From positions 1 through 33,642 of the forward strand of contig CAIJOK010000023.1 of the NCBI GenBank assembly GCA_903822205.1: DNA of 33,642 nt, in the 5' to 3' direction. A program made the translations under genes and the position numbers. The stretch comes from an uncultured beta proteobacterium (GTDB lineage: Bacteria > Pseudomonadota > Gammaproteobacteria > Burkholderiales > Burkholderiaceae_C). The notes below the pieces were generated by a model. That model saw only the letters and a program-made list of their open reading frames with translations, was not told the origin of the DNA and searched no databases. Below, one piece after another: positions 9,917 through 22,795 of the stretch. Positions within the stretch are counted from its first letter, which is position 1. Every line of letters starts with the position of its first letter.

Positions 9917-9944
9917 ATATTTTGTTTGTGATATTTTGTTTGTG
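9917..9944. repeat. 14-bp perfect tandem duplication (ATATTTTGTTTGTG)
   Basis: ATATTTTGTTTGTG is at 9917-9930 and again at 9931-9944, with a related TTGTGTTTGTT just before and TTATTTTTTT just after. The T/G-rich tract lies 40-70 bases upstream of the adenylate cyclase gene, where its promoter should be. Confidence 0.88.
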
Positions 9945-9983
9945 TTATTTTTTTGCGTGCTTTTTGTTTAATTATCTTGATGG

Positions 9984-11765
9984 ATGATCTCTATGCGTAC
10001 CCATAAAATCAGTTACAAACTCAATATTGGGCTTTATTTCTTCTGTGCTTCCATCATTTTGGTGTTACTGGTCACCAGCACCTATTATTATCTAATTCGT
10101 GAAAAGCTTTATGCTGAGATCATTGACAATCTTAAATCAACTGTTGATCTGGGGGCAAAAACCCTGGACACAGAAGCCTTTAAAAAACTGGTCAATCAAC
10201 TACCACCTAAAAATTTACCCGCCAGCGACAAGCTGTCATTGAGCACCACAGCACAATCGTCTGTTGAATCTGTTGAATCCTCTGTGGAGTTTCGGAGAAT
10301 TTCAGAACAGTTGAATGACATTCGTGATACCAGGCCAGGGCTGATTCTGTACACCTACACCCTGGCATCTGGGCAGGGTAAGAACAGCGCCCGATTTGTC
10401 GTAGATGCTGACCTGTTGAACGATCTGAAAAACAGAACTGAAGAGAATAAAAATGATGAAATATCGCCCTTTGGCAAGGTCTATGATATCTCTGCACAAC
10501 CCGCTACGCAACAGGCACTAACCGAGAGAAAATTGGTCATCAACAATGTATTCGTCTATGACAAGGAATATAAAGTCAATTCCATCATGGGGTTTGCCCC
10601 TATTTACGACAAAAAAACTCATGAATTTCTCGGGATCTTGGGCGCAGATATTTCGGATGCGAATATAGCCACATTTTTGAATAAAATTTTGATGACCAGT
10701 ATTCTGATCACCTTGGCCGCTATCGGTGTCGTGACCATCATGTCCGTCACCATGGCGGGGTCGGTCAGCCGCCCCATTACCAGTATGTCAATGGTGGTCA
10801 AGCGGTTTTCTGATCATGACCTTGATGCGCGAGTGGACTTTGACACACGCATTCTTGAGATATCAAATTTGATCACCAGTTTTAACTTTATGGCCGATAC
10901 GATCAAAGCCAACCATGACCGTCTGATCCTGCTGAACGCTTCGTACGAACGGTTTGTCCCGGTTGAGTTCTTGGGTTATCTGTCCAAGGATAATATTTTG
11001 CAGGTTCAGTTGGGTGATCAGATTCAAAAGGACATGGTGATTATGTTTTCTGACATCAGGTCATTTACCACATTGTCAGAGGCTATGACCCCCAAGCAGA
11101 CGTTTGATTTTTTGAATTCTTATTTACAACGCGTTGGCCCGATTATTCGGAGGAACGCAGGGTTTGTCGATAAATATCTGGGAGACGGCATTATGGCCTT
11201 GTTTCCAAAGTCCCCAAATGATGCCATCAATGCGGCTATTGAGATGCGCCAGGAACTGATCACATACAACCAGATGCGCCGCGAACAAGGTCAGGTTGAA
11301 ATCAATACCGGCGTAGGTCTGCACGTCGGTACGCTGATGTTAGGAACCATCGGGGAAGATAAACGGATGCAAGGCACGGTGATCTCGGACTCTGTCAATC
11401 TGGCCTCACGGTTGGAAAGTTTGACCAAGGTTTATGGCGTTTCGACGCTGATCAGCAAAGAACTGTTTAGCCGACTTGACTCCCCCGAAAAATACCATTA
11501 CCGATTTTTAGGAAATACCAATGTCAAAGGCAAGACTGAGAGTATTGCCGTCTTTGAGATCTACGACGGTGATGCCCCCGATGTGATCTCCAAAAAGGAT
11601 ACCATCAAGCCAGACTTTGAGAAAGCCGTCCACTACTTTGCCACCGAAGAGTATGCAGTAGCACAAGGTTTATTTGCCGATGTGCTTGAGAAATATCCTG
11701 AAGACAAGATATCGGATTTTTACCTGCAAAAATGCCAAGACCACCCGATGGCGACAGTCGCCTGA
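9984..11765 (+). CDS. membrane-bound class III adenylate cyclase with sensor and HAMP domains
   Basis: 593 residues (an ATG three codons downstream, at 9993, is an equally possible start). A membrane segment lies at ~17-40, a periplasmic sensor domain follows to ~230, then a second membrane segment (ILITLAAIGVVTIMSVTMAG), a HAMP linker (SRPITSMSMVVKRFSDHDL) and the cyclase homology domain. Catalytic residues are present: metal-binding Asp357 (FSDIRSFT) and Asp401 (YLGDGIMALF), base-recognition Lys397 and Thr465 (GTVISD), and transition-state Asn472 and Arg476 (VNLASRLE). The Lys/Thr pair indicates ATP rather than GTP and class IIIb. The C-terminus has a helical TPR-like tail. The product would be cAMP in response to a periplasmic signal. 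It is transcribed towards the minus-strand housekeeping block. Confidence 0.92.
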   Translation: MISMRTHKISYKLNIGLYFFCASIILVLLVTSTYYYLIREKLYAEIIDNLKSTVDLGAKTLDTEAFKKLVNQLPPKNLPASDKLSLSTTAQSSVESVESSVEFRRISEQLNDIRDTRPGLILYTYTLASGQGKNSARFVVDADLLNDLKNRTEENKNDEISPFGKVYDISAQPATQQALTERKLVINNVFVYDKEYKVNSIMGFAPIYDKKTHEFLGILGADISDANIATFLNKILMTSILITLAAIGVVTIMSVTMAGSVSRPITSMSMVVKRFSDHDLDARVDFDTRILEISNLITSFNFMADTIKANHDRLILLNASYERFVPVEFLGYLSKDNILQVQLGDQIQKDMVIMFSDIRSFTTLSEAMTPKQTFDFLNSYLQRVGPIIRRNAGFVDKYLGDGIMALFPKSPNDAINAAIEMRQELITYNQMRREQGQVEINTGVGLHVGTLMLGTIGEDKRMQGTVISDSVNLASRLESLTKVYGVSTLISKELFSRLDSPEKYHYRFLGNTNVKGKTESIAVFEIYDGDAPDVISKKDTIKPDFEKAVHYFATEEYAVAQGLFADVLEKYPEDKISDFYLQKCQDHPMATVA

Positions 11766-11789
11766 TTGCCACCCGATGGTGAGCAATCA
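11763..11789. terminator. hairpin between convergent genes, possible bidirectional terminator
   Basis: TGATTGC-CACC (11763-11773) pairs with GGTG-A-GCAATCA (11778-11789): 11 base pairs with one bulged A and a CGAT loop. It begins at the cyclase stop codon and sits directly before the end of rsfS on the other strand, so it lies where both transcripts must stop. AATTTA flanks it on the plus-strand 3' side. Confidence 0.5.
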
Positions 11790-11791
11790 AT

Positions 11792-12217
11792 TTACCGATC
11801 AAGTTTGCCAATGGCAGCCCCAGGATTGACCCGCACGGGCTTGTGGCCCCACAGGTCTTCAAGCTGGTAATACTGGCGAATGTTGGGCTGCATCACGTGG
11901 GCGACAGCAGGGCCGCAGTCCACGATGATCCATTCGCCGTTTTCAAGGCCCTCGATGCGGGGCTTGCCAAACCCAGCCTTGCGCACGGCATCGACCACAC
12001 TGGCGGCTAAAGCGCGGGTCTGCCGATTGGATGTGCCGGTTGCGATGATCACCCGCTCAAACAAGGGCGACAAGTGTTCAGTGTCGAATACCACAATGTT
12101 GTCAGCCTTGGTGTCTTCAAGGCCGTCCACGATGGCCCGTTGCAGGGTTTGAATGAGGGCAGGTTTGAAAGCGTTGGGGACAGATGTCCGTAGGGGTTGG
12201 GGTGGGTTGATCGTCAT
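11792..12217 (-). CDS. rsfS: ribosome silencing factor RsfS
   Basis: 141 residues, slightly longer than the usual ~110 because of an N-terminal extension. The core matches RsfS/YbeB/Iojap: KADNIVVFDTEHLSPLFERVIIATGTSNRQTRALA followed by GLENGEWIIVDCGPAVAHVMQPNIRQYYQLEDLWG. The family binds ribosomal protein uL14 and blocks subunit joining during starvation. The start overlaps the nadD stop in an ATGA (12214-12217), so translation is probably coupled; nadD-rsfS is a widely conserved pair. The rlmH gene that often follows rsfS is absent, and the cyclase gene converges here instead. Confidence 0.95.
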   Translation of the reverse strand: MTINPPQPLRTSVPNAFKPALIQTLQRAIVDGLEDTKADNIVVFDTEHLSPLFERVIIATGTSNRQTRALAASVVDAVRKAGFGKPRIEGLENGEWIIVDCGPAVAHVMQPNIRQYYQLEDLWGHKPVRVNPGAAIGKLDR

Positions 12218-12861
12218 TGAATCGTCGTGTAAAGGTGGTGATGGGCAATATAGCGAGCCACCTGTGGGTGGATCATCGCAGTCACGTCTGCGCCCGCTGC
12301 AATCAGGGTTCTGATGTCGGTGGCGCTGATGGGCAGCATGGGCATCTGGAGATGCACCTGGCGGATAGCCGTTTGCACGGCTGTTGGTGCGTCAGCCCGG
12401 TCACAACCATCGCCCACAGAGCAAGCGCGATCAGCAAAACAAATCGTGGCCACCCCGATGATGTCTTGGTAGGCCTTCCATCGGTGTAGTACACGAGCCT
12501 GGTCGGCACCCAAGATCAAAAAAAGCTGACACCCTGGCCATAAGGCCATGATTTCATGCAGGGTATCAATGGTGTAGCTGGGGCCGCTTCGGGTGGTTTC
12601 ACGGTCATCCACGGCGGCCGAGGCCAGATCGGCAAAGGCCAATTGCACCATGGACAGGCGATGCTGTGCAGAGGTCAAAGGGCCGGGCCGGTGAACCGCC
12701 TGACCGGTTGGGACGAGGTGCAAGGTGTCAAGCCGCAATTGCGCCACTGCGGATCGGGCCAAAGTCTGGTGCGCCAGATGCGGTGGATCAAACGCGCCAC
12801 CCAAAACACCGATACGCCGGACGGTGCCGTCACCCGTGCCGAGGGAAGCATCAAGATGCAA
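12214..12861 (-). CDS. nadD: nicotinate-nucleotide adenylyltransferase NadD (start uncertain)
   Basis: It transfers AMP from ATP to nicotinate mononucleotide in NAD synthesis. Signatures: the nucleotidyltransferase GGAFDPPHLAHQ motif close to the N-terminus, and ISATDIRTLIAAG (the ISSTxIR-type motif) near the C-terminus. The frame is open with an ATG at 12972, but that would add ~37 residues unlike the family and overlap purD by 122 bases. No ATG lies between there and the GGAFDPPH motif. A TTG at 12861 gives 215 residues, the normal length, and overlaps the purD end by 11 bases; a GTG a little further upstream is another option. The downstream end overlaps rsfS. Identity is firm, the start is not. 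Confidence 0.9.
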   Translation of the reverse strand: MHLDASLGTGDGTVRRIGVLGGAFDPPHLAHQTLARSAVAQLRLDTLHLVPTGQAVHRPGPLTSAQHRLSMVQLAFADLASAAVDDRETTRSGPSYTIDTLHEIMALWPGCQLFLILGADQARVLHRWKAYQDIIGVATICFADRACSVGDGCDRADAPTAVQTAIRQVHLQMPMLPISATDIRTLIAAGADVTAMIHPQVARYIAHHHLYTTIQ

Positions 12862-14200
12862 GATGGGGACCAGCAGATGGCTGGGCGACGAGCTTTTTGA
12901 TGGCACGGTGTCCAATATCGGTACGGTACTGTCTGCCGTCAAAGTCAATACCGGCGGCCAGCGTATTGGCACGCTGCTGCGCTTGTTTCACACTGTCGGC
13001 CAGTACCGTCACGCACAGCACGCGTCCACCTGATGTCTGCAACTGGCCCTGTGCCGACCGCTGTGTACCGGCCTGAAAGATAACGGCATCGCTGGTATCG
13101 GCAGGAATGTAGCGAATGGCATCGCCGTAGCGTGGGCTAGAAGGGTAGCCATGTGCGGCCACCACCACACCCAACGCGGTACGCCGATCCCACTGTAATT
13201 CGATCGGGTCCAAGCCGCCAACGGTCTCTGTGGCGGCCAGCAAGACATCCACCAGATCGGTCTTGAGACGCATCATGATGGGCTGGGTTTCGGGGTCGCC
13301 TAGGCGGCAATTAAATTCAAGTGCTTTGGGGTGTCCGTTGGCATCGATCATGAGGCCGGCATACAAAAACCCGGTATAGGCGATGCCGTCGATTTCCATG
13401 CCGCGCACCGCCGGCATGATGATTTCACGCATCACGCGGGCATGAACATCCGGGGTAACCACCGGAGCGGGTGAATAGGCCCCCATGCCGCCGGTGTTGG
13501 GGCCGGCATCACCATTCAAAAGTCGCTTGTGATCCTGGCTGGAAGCCAGCGGCAACACGTTTTTGCCGTCTGCCATGACGATAAAACTGGCCTCTTCGCC
13601 CTCAAGATAGTCCTCGATGACGATGCACGCACCGCCCTCATTGTGGAGGATGCCGGCAGCACCGGTCTGTAGCATCTGGTCGATGGCCGTATGTGCTTCG
13701 TCCAGTGTCATGGCCACCACAACGCCCTTGCCGGCTGCCAGGCCGTCAGCCTTGATGACGATCGGAGCGCCTTTTTGAGCAACGTAATCGTGGGCTACAG
13801 CAGAGTCAGTAAAGATCTGGCAATCGGCCGTTGGGATATGGTGGCGCTGCATGAAGGCTTTGGCAAAGGCTTTGGAGCTTTCAAGCTGGGCTGCCGCGCG
13901 AGTGGGGCCAAAAATGCGCAAACCGTGGGCGCGAAACTCATCAACGATGCCACTGGCCAGAGGTTGCTCGGGGCCGACAACCGTTAATTCGATGCGGTTG
14001 GACAAAGCCCATTCCCTAAGCGCTTGAATATCGGACAGGTTGATATTGTCAAAACGGGAATCCCAGTCGGTTGCTGCTGTGCCGGCATTGCCGGGGGCTA
14101 GGTAAATTTTTTTGACCTTGGGGGATTGGGCGAGCTTCCAGGCAAGAGCATGCTCGCGACCGCCGCCGCCGATGACCAAAATGTCCATGAATGTGCTCAT
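12851..14200 (-). CDS. purD: phosphoribosylamine-glycine ligase (GAR synthetase)
   Basis: 449 residues. It catalyses the second step of purine synthesis, ATP-dependent joining of phosphoribosylamine and glycine. The N-domain opens with [21 protein letters not shown] and the PGNAGTA loop. The ATP-grasp region has [16 protein letters not shown], the family's [12 protein letters not shown], and the metal-binding [13 protein letters not shown]. The start ATG (14200) overlaps the yebC stop (ATGA), which supports this start over the internal ATG four codons later. The C-terminal tail extends slightly beyond typical family members and overlaps the start region of nadD. In many Burkholderiales hemF lies between purD and nadD; here it does not. 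Confidence 0.97.
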   Translation of the reverse strand: MSTFMDILVIGGGGREHALAWKLAQSPKVKKIYLAPGNAGTAATDWDSRFDNINLSDIQALREWALSNRIELTVVGPEQPLASGIVDEFRAHGLRIFGPTRAAAQLESSKAFAKAFMQRHHIPTADCQIFTDSAVAHDYVAQKGAPIVIKADGLAAGKGVVVAMTLDEAHTAIDQMLQTGAAGILHNEGGACIVIEDYLEGEEASFIVMADGKNVLPLASSQDHKRLLNGDAGPNTGGMGAYSPAPVVTPDVHARVMREIIMPAVRGMEIDGIAYTGFLYAGLMIDANGHPKALEFNCRLGDPETQPIMMRLKTDLVDVLLAATETVGGLDPIELQWDRRTALGVVVAAHGYPSSPRYGDAIRYIPADTSDAVIFQAGTQRSAQGQLQTSGGRVLCVTVLADSVKQAQQRANTLAAGIDFDGRQYRTDIGHRAIKKLVAQPSAGPHLAS

Positions 14201-14931
14201 AAGTTGTCGGTGTCTAGTTCGGCATTGTGATAGACCGCCTGAACGTCGTCCAAGTCTTCAAGGGCATCGAAAAGCTTTTGCATCCGTACAGCATCTGCAC
14301 CGGTTAACTCGATGGGGTTATCGGCCCGCAAAGTGACCTCGGACACTTCAGGGGTCAGACCAGCGGCTGTCAGGGCGGTTTTGACAGACTCAAATTGAGA
14401 CACTGACGTGATGACCTCGATGACACCCTCGCAGTCAGTCACCACATCGTCGGCACCGGCCTCAAGGGCCAGTTCCATCACATGGTCTTCGCTGACACCA
14501 GGTGCAAAAACAAACTGGCCACAATGCTTGAACTGAAATACGACCGAGCCTGCTGCACCCATGTTGCCGCCATATTTGGCAAAGATATGGCGAACCTCGG
14601 CCACGGTGCGAACTCGGTTGTCGGTCATGGTATCGACGATGATAGCCACACCAGCCATGCCATAGCCCTCATAGCGTATCTCTTCATAACTGATGCCCTC
14701 GGCACAACCGGTGGCCTTGTCAATGTTGTATTTGATGCGGTCAGCCGGCATATTGGCAGAGCGTGCACGGTCCATTGCCAGCCGCAGCCGGGGGTTTGAC
14801 GATGGGTCTGCGCCACCGGCACGGGCGGCCACGGTAATTTCACGGATGATGCGCGTCCATATCTTGCCACGTTTTTCATCCTGGCGACCTTTACGGTGCT
14901 GGATGTTGGCCCATTTGCTGTGTCCTGACAC
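14197..14931 (-). CDS. yebC: YebC/PmpR family protein
   Basis: 244 residues, the usual length. The N-terminus [20 protein letters not shown] and the [26 protein letters not shown] segment are diagnostic of the YebC family, cytosolic proteins described as transcriptional regulators and, in some members, as translation factors relieving ribosome stalling at proline runs. A Shine-Dalgarno-like AAGGAG lies upstream (reverse complement of CTCCTT near 14938-14943). It precedes purD with a 4-base overlap, so purine synthesis and NAD synthesis genes are downstream in the same transcript. Confidence 0.96.
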   Translation of the reverse strand: MSGHSKWANIQHRKGRQDEKRGKIWTRIIREITVAARAGGADPSSNPRLRLAMDRARSANMPADRIKYNIDKATGCAEGISYEEIRYEGYGMAGVAIIVDTMTDNRVRTVAEVRHIFAKYGGNMGAAGSVVFQFKHCGQFVFAPGVSEDHVMELALEAGADDVVTDCEGVIEVITSVSQFESVKTALTAAGLTPEVSEVTLRADNPIELTGADAVRMQKLFDALEDLDDVQAVYHNAELDTDNL

Positions 14932-14962
14932 AAAAACTCCTTTTTTAGCGATTCATCAAAAG

Positions 14963-15424
14963 TCAAATCACGGCTACTTCGGCGATCATGTCGATCTCCA
15001 GACAAGCCCCCAGCGGGATTTGGGCCACGCCAAAGGCACTGCGCGCATGCTGACCACGCTCGCCAAACACCGAGACCAAAAGCTCACTAGCCCCATTGGT
15101 GACGAGATGGTGCTCGGTAAAGTCAGTGCTGGAATTAACCAACGACATCAGTTTGACGATACGCACGACGCGGTTTAAATCTGACACCGCGGCATGCAAA
15201 GTGCCCAGCAAGTCGATGGCTACGGCGCGTGCAGCGACCACGCCGTCAGCGGTGCTGAGAGTTTTGCCAAACTGCCCTACCCAGGGCTTACCGTCTTTTT
15301 TGGCAATATGACCGCTTAAAAAAATCAGTTTTCCAGTCTGGACAAACGGCACATAAGCTGCCGCTGGCACGGCCAAGGGGGGCAAAATGATACCGAGCTT
15401 GGACAAATTTTGGTAAATGCTCAT
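14963..15424 (-). CDS. RidA family (YjgF/YER057c/UK114) protein
   Basis: 153 residues. The fold signature GKLIFLSGHIAKKDGKPW and the C-terminal block FGERGQHARSAFGVAQIPLGACLEID are typical of the RidA superfamily; the arginine in the HARSAFG block aligns with the conserved arginine that binds the carboxylate of imine/enamine substrates. The family hydrolyses reactive 2-aminoacrylate-type intermediates to protect PLP enzymes; this longer subgroup is less well characterised, so no gene symbol is given. It lies 31 bases upstream of yebC and 70 bases downstream of the kinase gene on the same strand. Confidence 0.9.
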   Translation of the reverse strand: MSIYQNLSKLGIILPPLAVPAAAYVPFVQTGKLIFLSGHIAKKDGKPWVGQFGKTLSTADGVVAARAVAIDLLGTLHAAVSDLNRVVRIVKLMSLVNSSTDFTEHHLVTNGASELLVSVFGERGQHARSAFGVAQIPLGACLEIDMIAEVAVI

Positions 15425-15494
15425 GGATGCGAAAGTACCTGGGGAGATGTGGGGGGATGAGGTGTATGGAGTAGGAGACCGGCGCTACCGCCCG

Positions 15495-19427
<3,933 letters not shown>

Positions 19428-19544
19428 GACGCGGATCGGGCTGACGTTGGGAATAATGCTGTCAAGTCGTCACTCCGTGAACGGGCGAGGCAAGACACTG
19501 CGCTCCCGCCACAGAACAAGGTATCCAAACGACGATGCCCTGCA

Positions 19545-20525
19545 TTACTGCACATTGGACGCAGTGACAAGCCGTGTGTCGATCAGGGTGACGGGGGGGA
19601 CGGGCTTGCCGTCCAGCAGTTGTTTCGCCAAAACCACGCCCTGGTAGCCCTGAAGGGCAGCCTGTTGATCGATGGTGGCCGCCAGCCGATGGGCGCGAAC
19701 CTCGGCGATGGCCTCAGACAATGCGTCAAAACCGGCTACCTTGACGCTGGTCTTACCGCTTTCCTGCAAATACTTAAGGGCACCGATGGCCATGATGTCG
19801 TTGGCAGCAAAGAGGAGTTGAATATCAGGGTGTTGTGCAAACATCTGCCGTGTCACCTCGTACCCCTCGTCAATTTTCCAGTTAGCGGTCTCGGAGGCCA
19901 CCACCTTGACGAACTTATTCTCAAGCAGGCCACGCAGGGCACCCTGGGCACGCTGACGTGCGTTGTCGGCACTGCGGATGCCCTCGAGGATGGCCGCCTG
20001 CGTGGGAGCTGTGATGCCTTTGGCCAAAAACTGCCCAGCCTTGTAAGCACCTGCCTCGTTATCGACACTGATAAACGGAATGGGGCTCAGGCCGGCCAGC
20101 AAAATAGCCTCGGGGTCAAGCCGGTTGTCGATATTGACCACTTTGATACCTGCTTCAATGGCTTTTTTCAGGACAGGCACCAGACGCTGGGAGTCACCTG
20201 GTGCGATCACGATGGCGGCTACTCTGGCGGTAATCAGATCATCAACCAACTGAATTTGTTGCTCAATTGAGGCCTCTTGAGCGGCCGTCTTGACCTTCAG
20301 CCGAATGTCGAGTTCCTTTTCGGCACGCCGCGCCCCTTTTTCCATCTCAACAAAGAACGGGTTGGTCAGGGTCTTCATGACCAATCCGATCTCCGGTTTC
20401 GCTGGCGCAGAGGCCGGAGCAGAGTCGACCTTCACAGCGCTGGACGCTCCCGAACCGGAAGGTCTGTCGCAGGCGACCAACCCCAAACCAACCAGCAGAG
20501 GAAACAACAGGTGCAATAACTTCAT
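19545..20525 (-). CDS. orphan sugar-type (RbsB/LuxP-like) solute-binding lipoprotein
   Basis: 326 residues from the ATG at 20525, which starts a lipoprotein signal (MKLLHLLFPLLVGLGLVAC; lipobox cysteine at residue 19); an ATG four codons upstream (20537) is less likely. The mature protein is a type I periplasmic binding protein: IGLVMKTLTNPFFVEMEKGA, AIVIAPGDSQRLVPVLKKA, VVNIDNRLDPE, LLFAANDIMAIGALKYL and VAGFDALSEAIAEV line up with the RbsB family that binds sugars or autoinducer-like ligands. No ABC permease or ATPase gene is adjacent. The next gene on the strand is a hybrid kinase with a periplasmic sensor domain, as in LuxP/LuxQ-type pairs. The lipid anchor would hold it at the membrane near the kinase. 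Confidence 0.88.
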   Translation of the reverse strand: MKLLHLLFPLLVGLGLVACDRPSGSGASSAVKVDSAPASAPAKPEIGLVMKTLTNPFFVEMEKGARRAEKELDIRLKVKTAAQEASIEQQIQLVDDLITARVAAIVIAPGDSQRLVPVLKKAIEAGIKVVNIDNRLDPEAILLAGLSPIPFISVDNEAGAYKAGQFLAKGITAPTQAAILEGIRSADNARQRAQGALRGLLENKFVKVVASETANWKIDEGYEVTRQMFAQHPDIQLLFAANDIMAIGALKYLQESGKTSVKVAGFDALSEAIAEVRAHRLAATIDQQAALQGYQGVVLAKQLLDGKPVPPVTLIDTRLVTASNVQ

Positions 20526-20532
20526 GGATGCT

Positions 20533-20587
20533 CTCATTCAAGGCGCTCAATACGCGATAACGCGCGGGGGGCGCTATTATGAATGAG
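20533..20587. promoter_or_regulatory. inverted repeat upstream of the solute-binding lipoprotein gene
   Basis: CTCATTCA (20533-20540) and TGAATGAG (20580-20587) form a perfect 8-bp inverted repeat separated by 39 bases, just upstream of the lipoprotein start on the minus strand. A CATAAT hexamer reading on the minus strand (20581-20576) could be a -10 element inside the right arm. The intervening sequence is GC-rich. It may be an operator; no known regulator motif is recognised. Confidence 0.35.
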
Positions 20588-20625
20588 CGCTTTTGAGCAA
20601 GACAGCGGTGTCACAGACAGAAAGA

Positions 20626-21255
20626 TCACACAAGGATCGCCCCTGTGTCCATCATCCGACGTATGTACCGTGCGATCAAATCGATTTCCAGATTGACCCT
20701 GGCACCCGTTTGCAGTGTACGTAGGGTGGTGTTGTGCAGAGTATGCGGGATGAGGTTGATCTGCAACAGACAGCCGTTCTCAGTGTCGCAGACGTGATTG
20801 ACCGTCAGACTGACTCCATTGACTGCGACAGACCCCTTGCAGGCAAGATAGGGAGCCACGTCAGCGGAGGCCAAAAGGTGCAAGGTCAGGCTTTCGCCCG
20901 CCGTGACCACGTGGGCGACGTGGCCAATGCCGTCGACGTGACCCGTGACCATGTGACCGCCCAAACGATCCTGCGCACGCAAAGCTTTTTCAAGGTTAAC
21001 CCAGCCAGGTCGATCCAATCCGGTCGTTGTCTGTAGAGACTCTGCCGACACATCAACCATGAACTGTTGCCGCTCCACACCCAGCGTAGTGACAGTCAAG
21101 CAAGCACCGTTGAGCGCGATGCTATCGCCAAGAGCCACGTCATCAAGGTAGTAGGGCGGACAAGCAACCACGAGGTGTTTGCCGTGCAGGGGAGTGTCCC
21201 CAAGGTTGCTGACCGTGATGATCTGGCCTATGCCCGTGATGATGCCTGTAAACAT
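20626..21255 (-). CDS. ribE: riboflavin synthase, alpha subunit
   Basis: 209 residues. It converts two 6,7-dimethyl-8-ribityllumazine molecules to riboflavin and the pyrimidinedione. The diagnostic N-terminus MFTGIITGIGQI is present, as are the two lumazine-binding repeats, with SIALNGACLTVT in the first and SVAVNGVSLTVN in the second, plus GGHMVTGHVDGIG between them. The usual rib operon partners (ribD, ribBA, ribH) are not next to it; it lies 21 bases downstream of ugd on the same strand and may share its transcript. No FMN riboswitch is visible in the short gap. Confidence 0.96.
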   Translation of the reverse strand: MFTGIITGIGQIITVSNLGDTPLHGKHLVVACPPYYLDDVALGDSIALNGACLTVTTLGVERQQFMVDVSAESLQTTTGLDRPGWVNLEKALRAQDRLGGHMVTGHVDGIGHVAHVVTAGESLTLHLLASADVAPYLACKGSVAVNGVSLTVNHVCDTENGCLLQINLIPHTLHNTTLRTLQTGARVNLEIDLIARYIRRMMDTGAILV

Positions 21256-21276
21256 AAGTAATTGTCACCTGACAGG

Positions 21277-22485
21277 TTAGTCTTGCCCAAACAGGTCACG
21301 GCTATAGACTTTGCACGCCGCATCACGGATGTCATCTGTGATGCGGTTGGCCACAATCACGTCAGCCTCTGCCTTGAACTGTGCCAAGTCATTGACCACA
21401 CGGCTGTTGAAAAATGAAGCTACTTTGAGAGCAGGTTCGTACACGATGATTTCGACACCCTTGGCTTTGATGCGCTTCATAATGCCCTGAATGCTGCTGG
21501 CGCGAAAGTTGTCGCTACCAGCTTTCATCACCAAACGATAGATGCCAACGACACGGGGCTTCGGGGATACCTCATCACTGACATTTTCCGGTGAACGAAG
21601 GGGTGATGATGCAAGCTTTTCAAGGATGTCGGCAGCACAAAAGTCTTTGCGTGTGGTGTTGCTATCAACGATGGCCTGCATGATGTTTTGCGGGACAGCG
21701 TTGTAATTTGCCAGTAATTGTTTGGTGTCTTTGGGAAGACAGTAGCCGCCATAACCAAAGCTGGGATTGTTGTAGTGGCTGCCGATGCGCGGGTCTAAAC
21801 ACACGCCCTGGATGATTTGCTTGGTGGCCAGTCCGTGGGTGGCGGCGTAGGTGTCAAGCTCGTTGAAAAATGCCACGCGCATCGCCAAATAAGTGTTGGC
21901 AAAGAGTTTGACGGCTTCAGCTTCTGTGCTGTGGGTGAAAAGGACATCAATGTTTTGTTTGACAGCGCCTTGTTGCAAAAGTGCCGCAAAGGCTTTGGCA
22001 CGTTCACTGATTTCTCCAACGACGATTCTGCTGGGGTGCAAGTTGTCGTAGAGGGCGCGGCCTTCGCGCAGAAATTCGGGGCTGAAGATGACGTTAGGTT
22101 GATTGAGTTTGGCTGTGTAGCCTACGGGAACGGTGCTTTTAATGACCATCACTGCGCTGGGGTGGATACGCTGCACATCGTTTACGACAGATTCGATCGA
22201 CTGGGTGTTGAAGTAGTGAGTGGAAGGGTCGTAGTCGGTTGGGGTGGCGATGATCACAAAGTCGGCATTTGTGTAGGCCTCGGTCGCGTCTAGCGTGGCT
22301 CTGAAATTAATCTGCTTGTTTTGTAAGAAGTCTTCTATCTCAGCGTCTGCAATCGGACTTTGCTTGCGATTGAGCATGGCCACTTTTTCAGGGATGACAT
22401 CGATGGCAACCACTTCGTTGTGCTGGGCCAGCAGCATGGCGTTGGACAGGCCGACATAGCCAGTCCCGGCGATAGCGATTTTCAT
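21277..22485 (-). CDS. ugd: UDP-glucose 6-dehydrogenase (short type)
   Basis: 402 residues. It oxidises UDP-glucose to UDP-glucuronate with two NAD+, supplying precursors for exopolysaccharide or lipopolysaccharide. The NAD-binding [15 protein letters not shown] opens the protein. The middle has KSTVPVGYT and the [24 protein letters not shown] block of this family. The catalytic cysteine lies in the [15 protein letters not shown] motif. The C-terminal domain includes [15 protein letters not shown]. Its length fits the E. coli-type short UGDs. It is divergent from bcsD across a 310-base gap, so a sugar-nucleotide gene and a cellulose-synthase-like operon share one intergenic region. Confidence 0.95.
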   Translation of the reverse strand: MKIAIAGTGYVGLSNAMLLAQHNEVVAIDVIPEKVAMLNRKQSPIADAEIEDFLQNKQINFRATLDATEAYTNADFVIIATPTDYDPSTHYFNTQSIESVVNDVQRIHPSAVMVIKSTVPVGYTAKLNQPNVIFSPEFLREGRALYDNLHPSRIVVGEISERAKAFAALLQQGAVKQNIDVLFTHSTEAEAVKLFANTYLAMRVAFFNELDTYAATHGLATKQIIQGVCLDPRIGSHYNNPSFGYGGYCLPKDTKQLLANYNAVPQNIMQAIVDSNTTRKDFCAADILEKLASSPLRSPENVSDEVSPKPRVVGIYRLVMKAGSDNFRASSIQGIMKRIKAKGVEIIVYEPALKVASFFNSRVVNDLAQFKAEADVIVANRITDDIRDAACKVYSRDLFGQD

Positions 22486-22682
22486 AAAATTCCCAATCGG
22501 TTAGTAGGTGTTTGCGCTGATTTTCATCTGGTAAGGACCGAGTTTATTCAACATTCACACGACACACTCGCTTTATGCCCTTCCTTTTTGAGCAACGCGT
22601 ACAACGCATCCGAATGGTCCACACTGTTGCGTAGACTTCACCCTTCATGGATAGCGAACTGACGCAAAAAAGCCCATAAAAT

Positions 22683-22710
22683 CAGGCACACAGGCGCAAA
22701 GCCTGCCCTG
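22683..22710 (+). promoter_or_regulatory. nested hairpin in the bcsD upstream region
   Basis: CAGGC (22691-22695) pairs with GCCTG (22701-22705) around a GCAAA loop; outside it, CAGG (22683-22686) can pair with CCTG (22707-22710). No T run follows. It lies about 90 bases before bcsD and could act in the leader RNA or as a DNA palindrome. Confidence 0.4.
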
Positions 22711-22730
22711 AGTGATGCGCATCCAATTGA

Positions 22731-22770
22731 TCTTTTTGACCCTTTTTGACCCTTTTTGACCCTTTTGACA
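22731..22770. repeat. 10-bp-period repeat CCTTTTTGAC upstream of bcsD
   Basis: Four consecutive units: TCTTTTTGAC (22731-22740), CCTTTTTGAC (22741-22750), CCTTTTTGAC (22751-22760) and a one-T-shorter CCTTTTGACA (22761-22770). The 10-base period puts each TTTTTGAC on the same DNA helix face. The array ends 25 bases before the bcsD start codon. A similar unit (TTTTACCCTT) recurs at 29383-29411 before the second bcsQ-like gene. Confidence 0.9.
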
Positions 22771-22795
22771 TTTTTGCCCCTGCGAGAACGCCCCC

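Larger units (their letters stand above)
22486..22795. other. 310-base divergent intergenic region between ugd and bcsD
   Basis: No gene is seen. It must contain both the ugd promoter (minus strand) and the promoter of the bcs-like operon (plus strand). It also holds a stable hairpin (22683-22710) and a T-rich 10-base-period repeat (22731-22770) immediately upstream of bcsD. I could not pick convincing -35/-10 hexamers. Confidence 0.6.

Noticed and set aside
12862-12972. N-terminal extension of NadD from the ATG at 12972
   Set aside because: The added residues show no similarity to the family and the overlap with purD would be 122 bases.
22655-22710. Riboswitch upstream of bcsD
   Set aside because: There is a GACGCAAAAAAGCC string and a good hairpin, but not the conserved sequence blocks of a known aptamer.
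22731-22770. CRISPR-like array
   Set aside because: The units are 10 bases long with no spacers and there are no cas genes.
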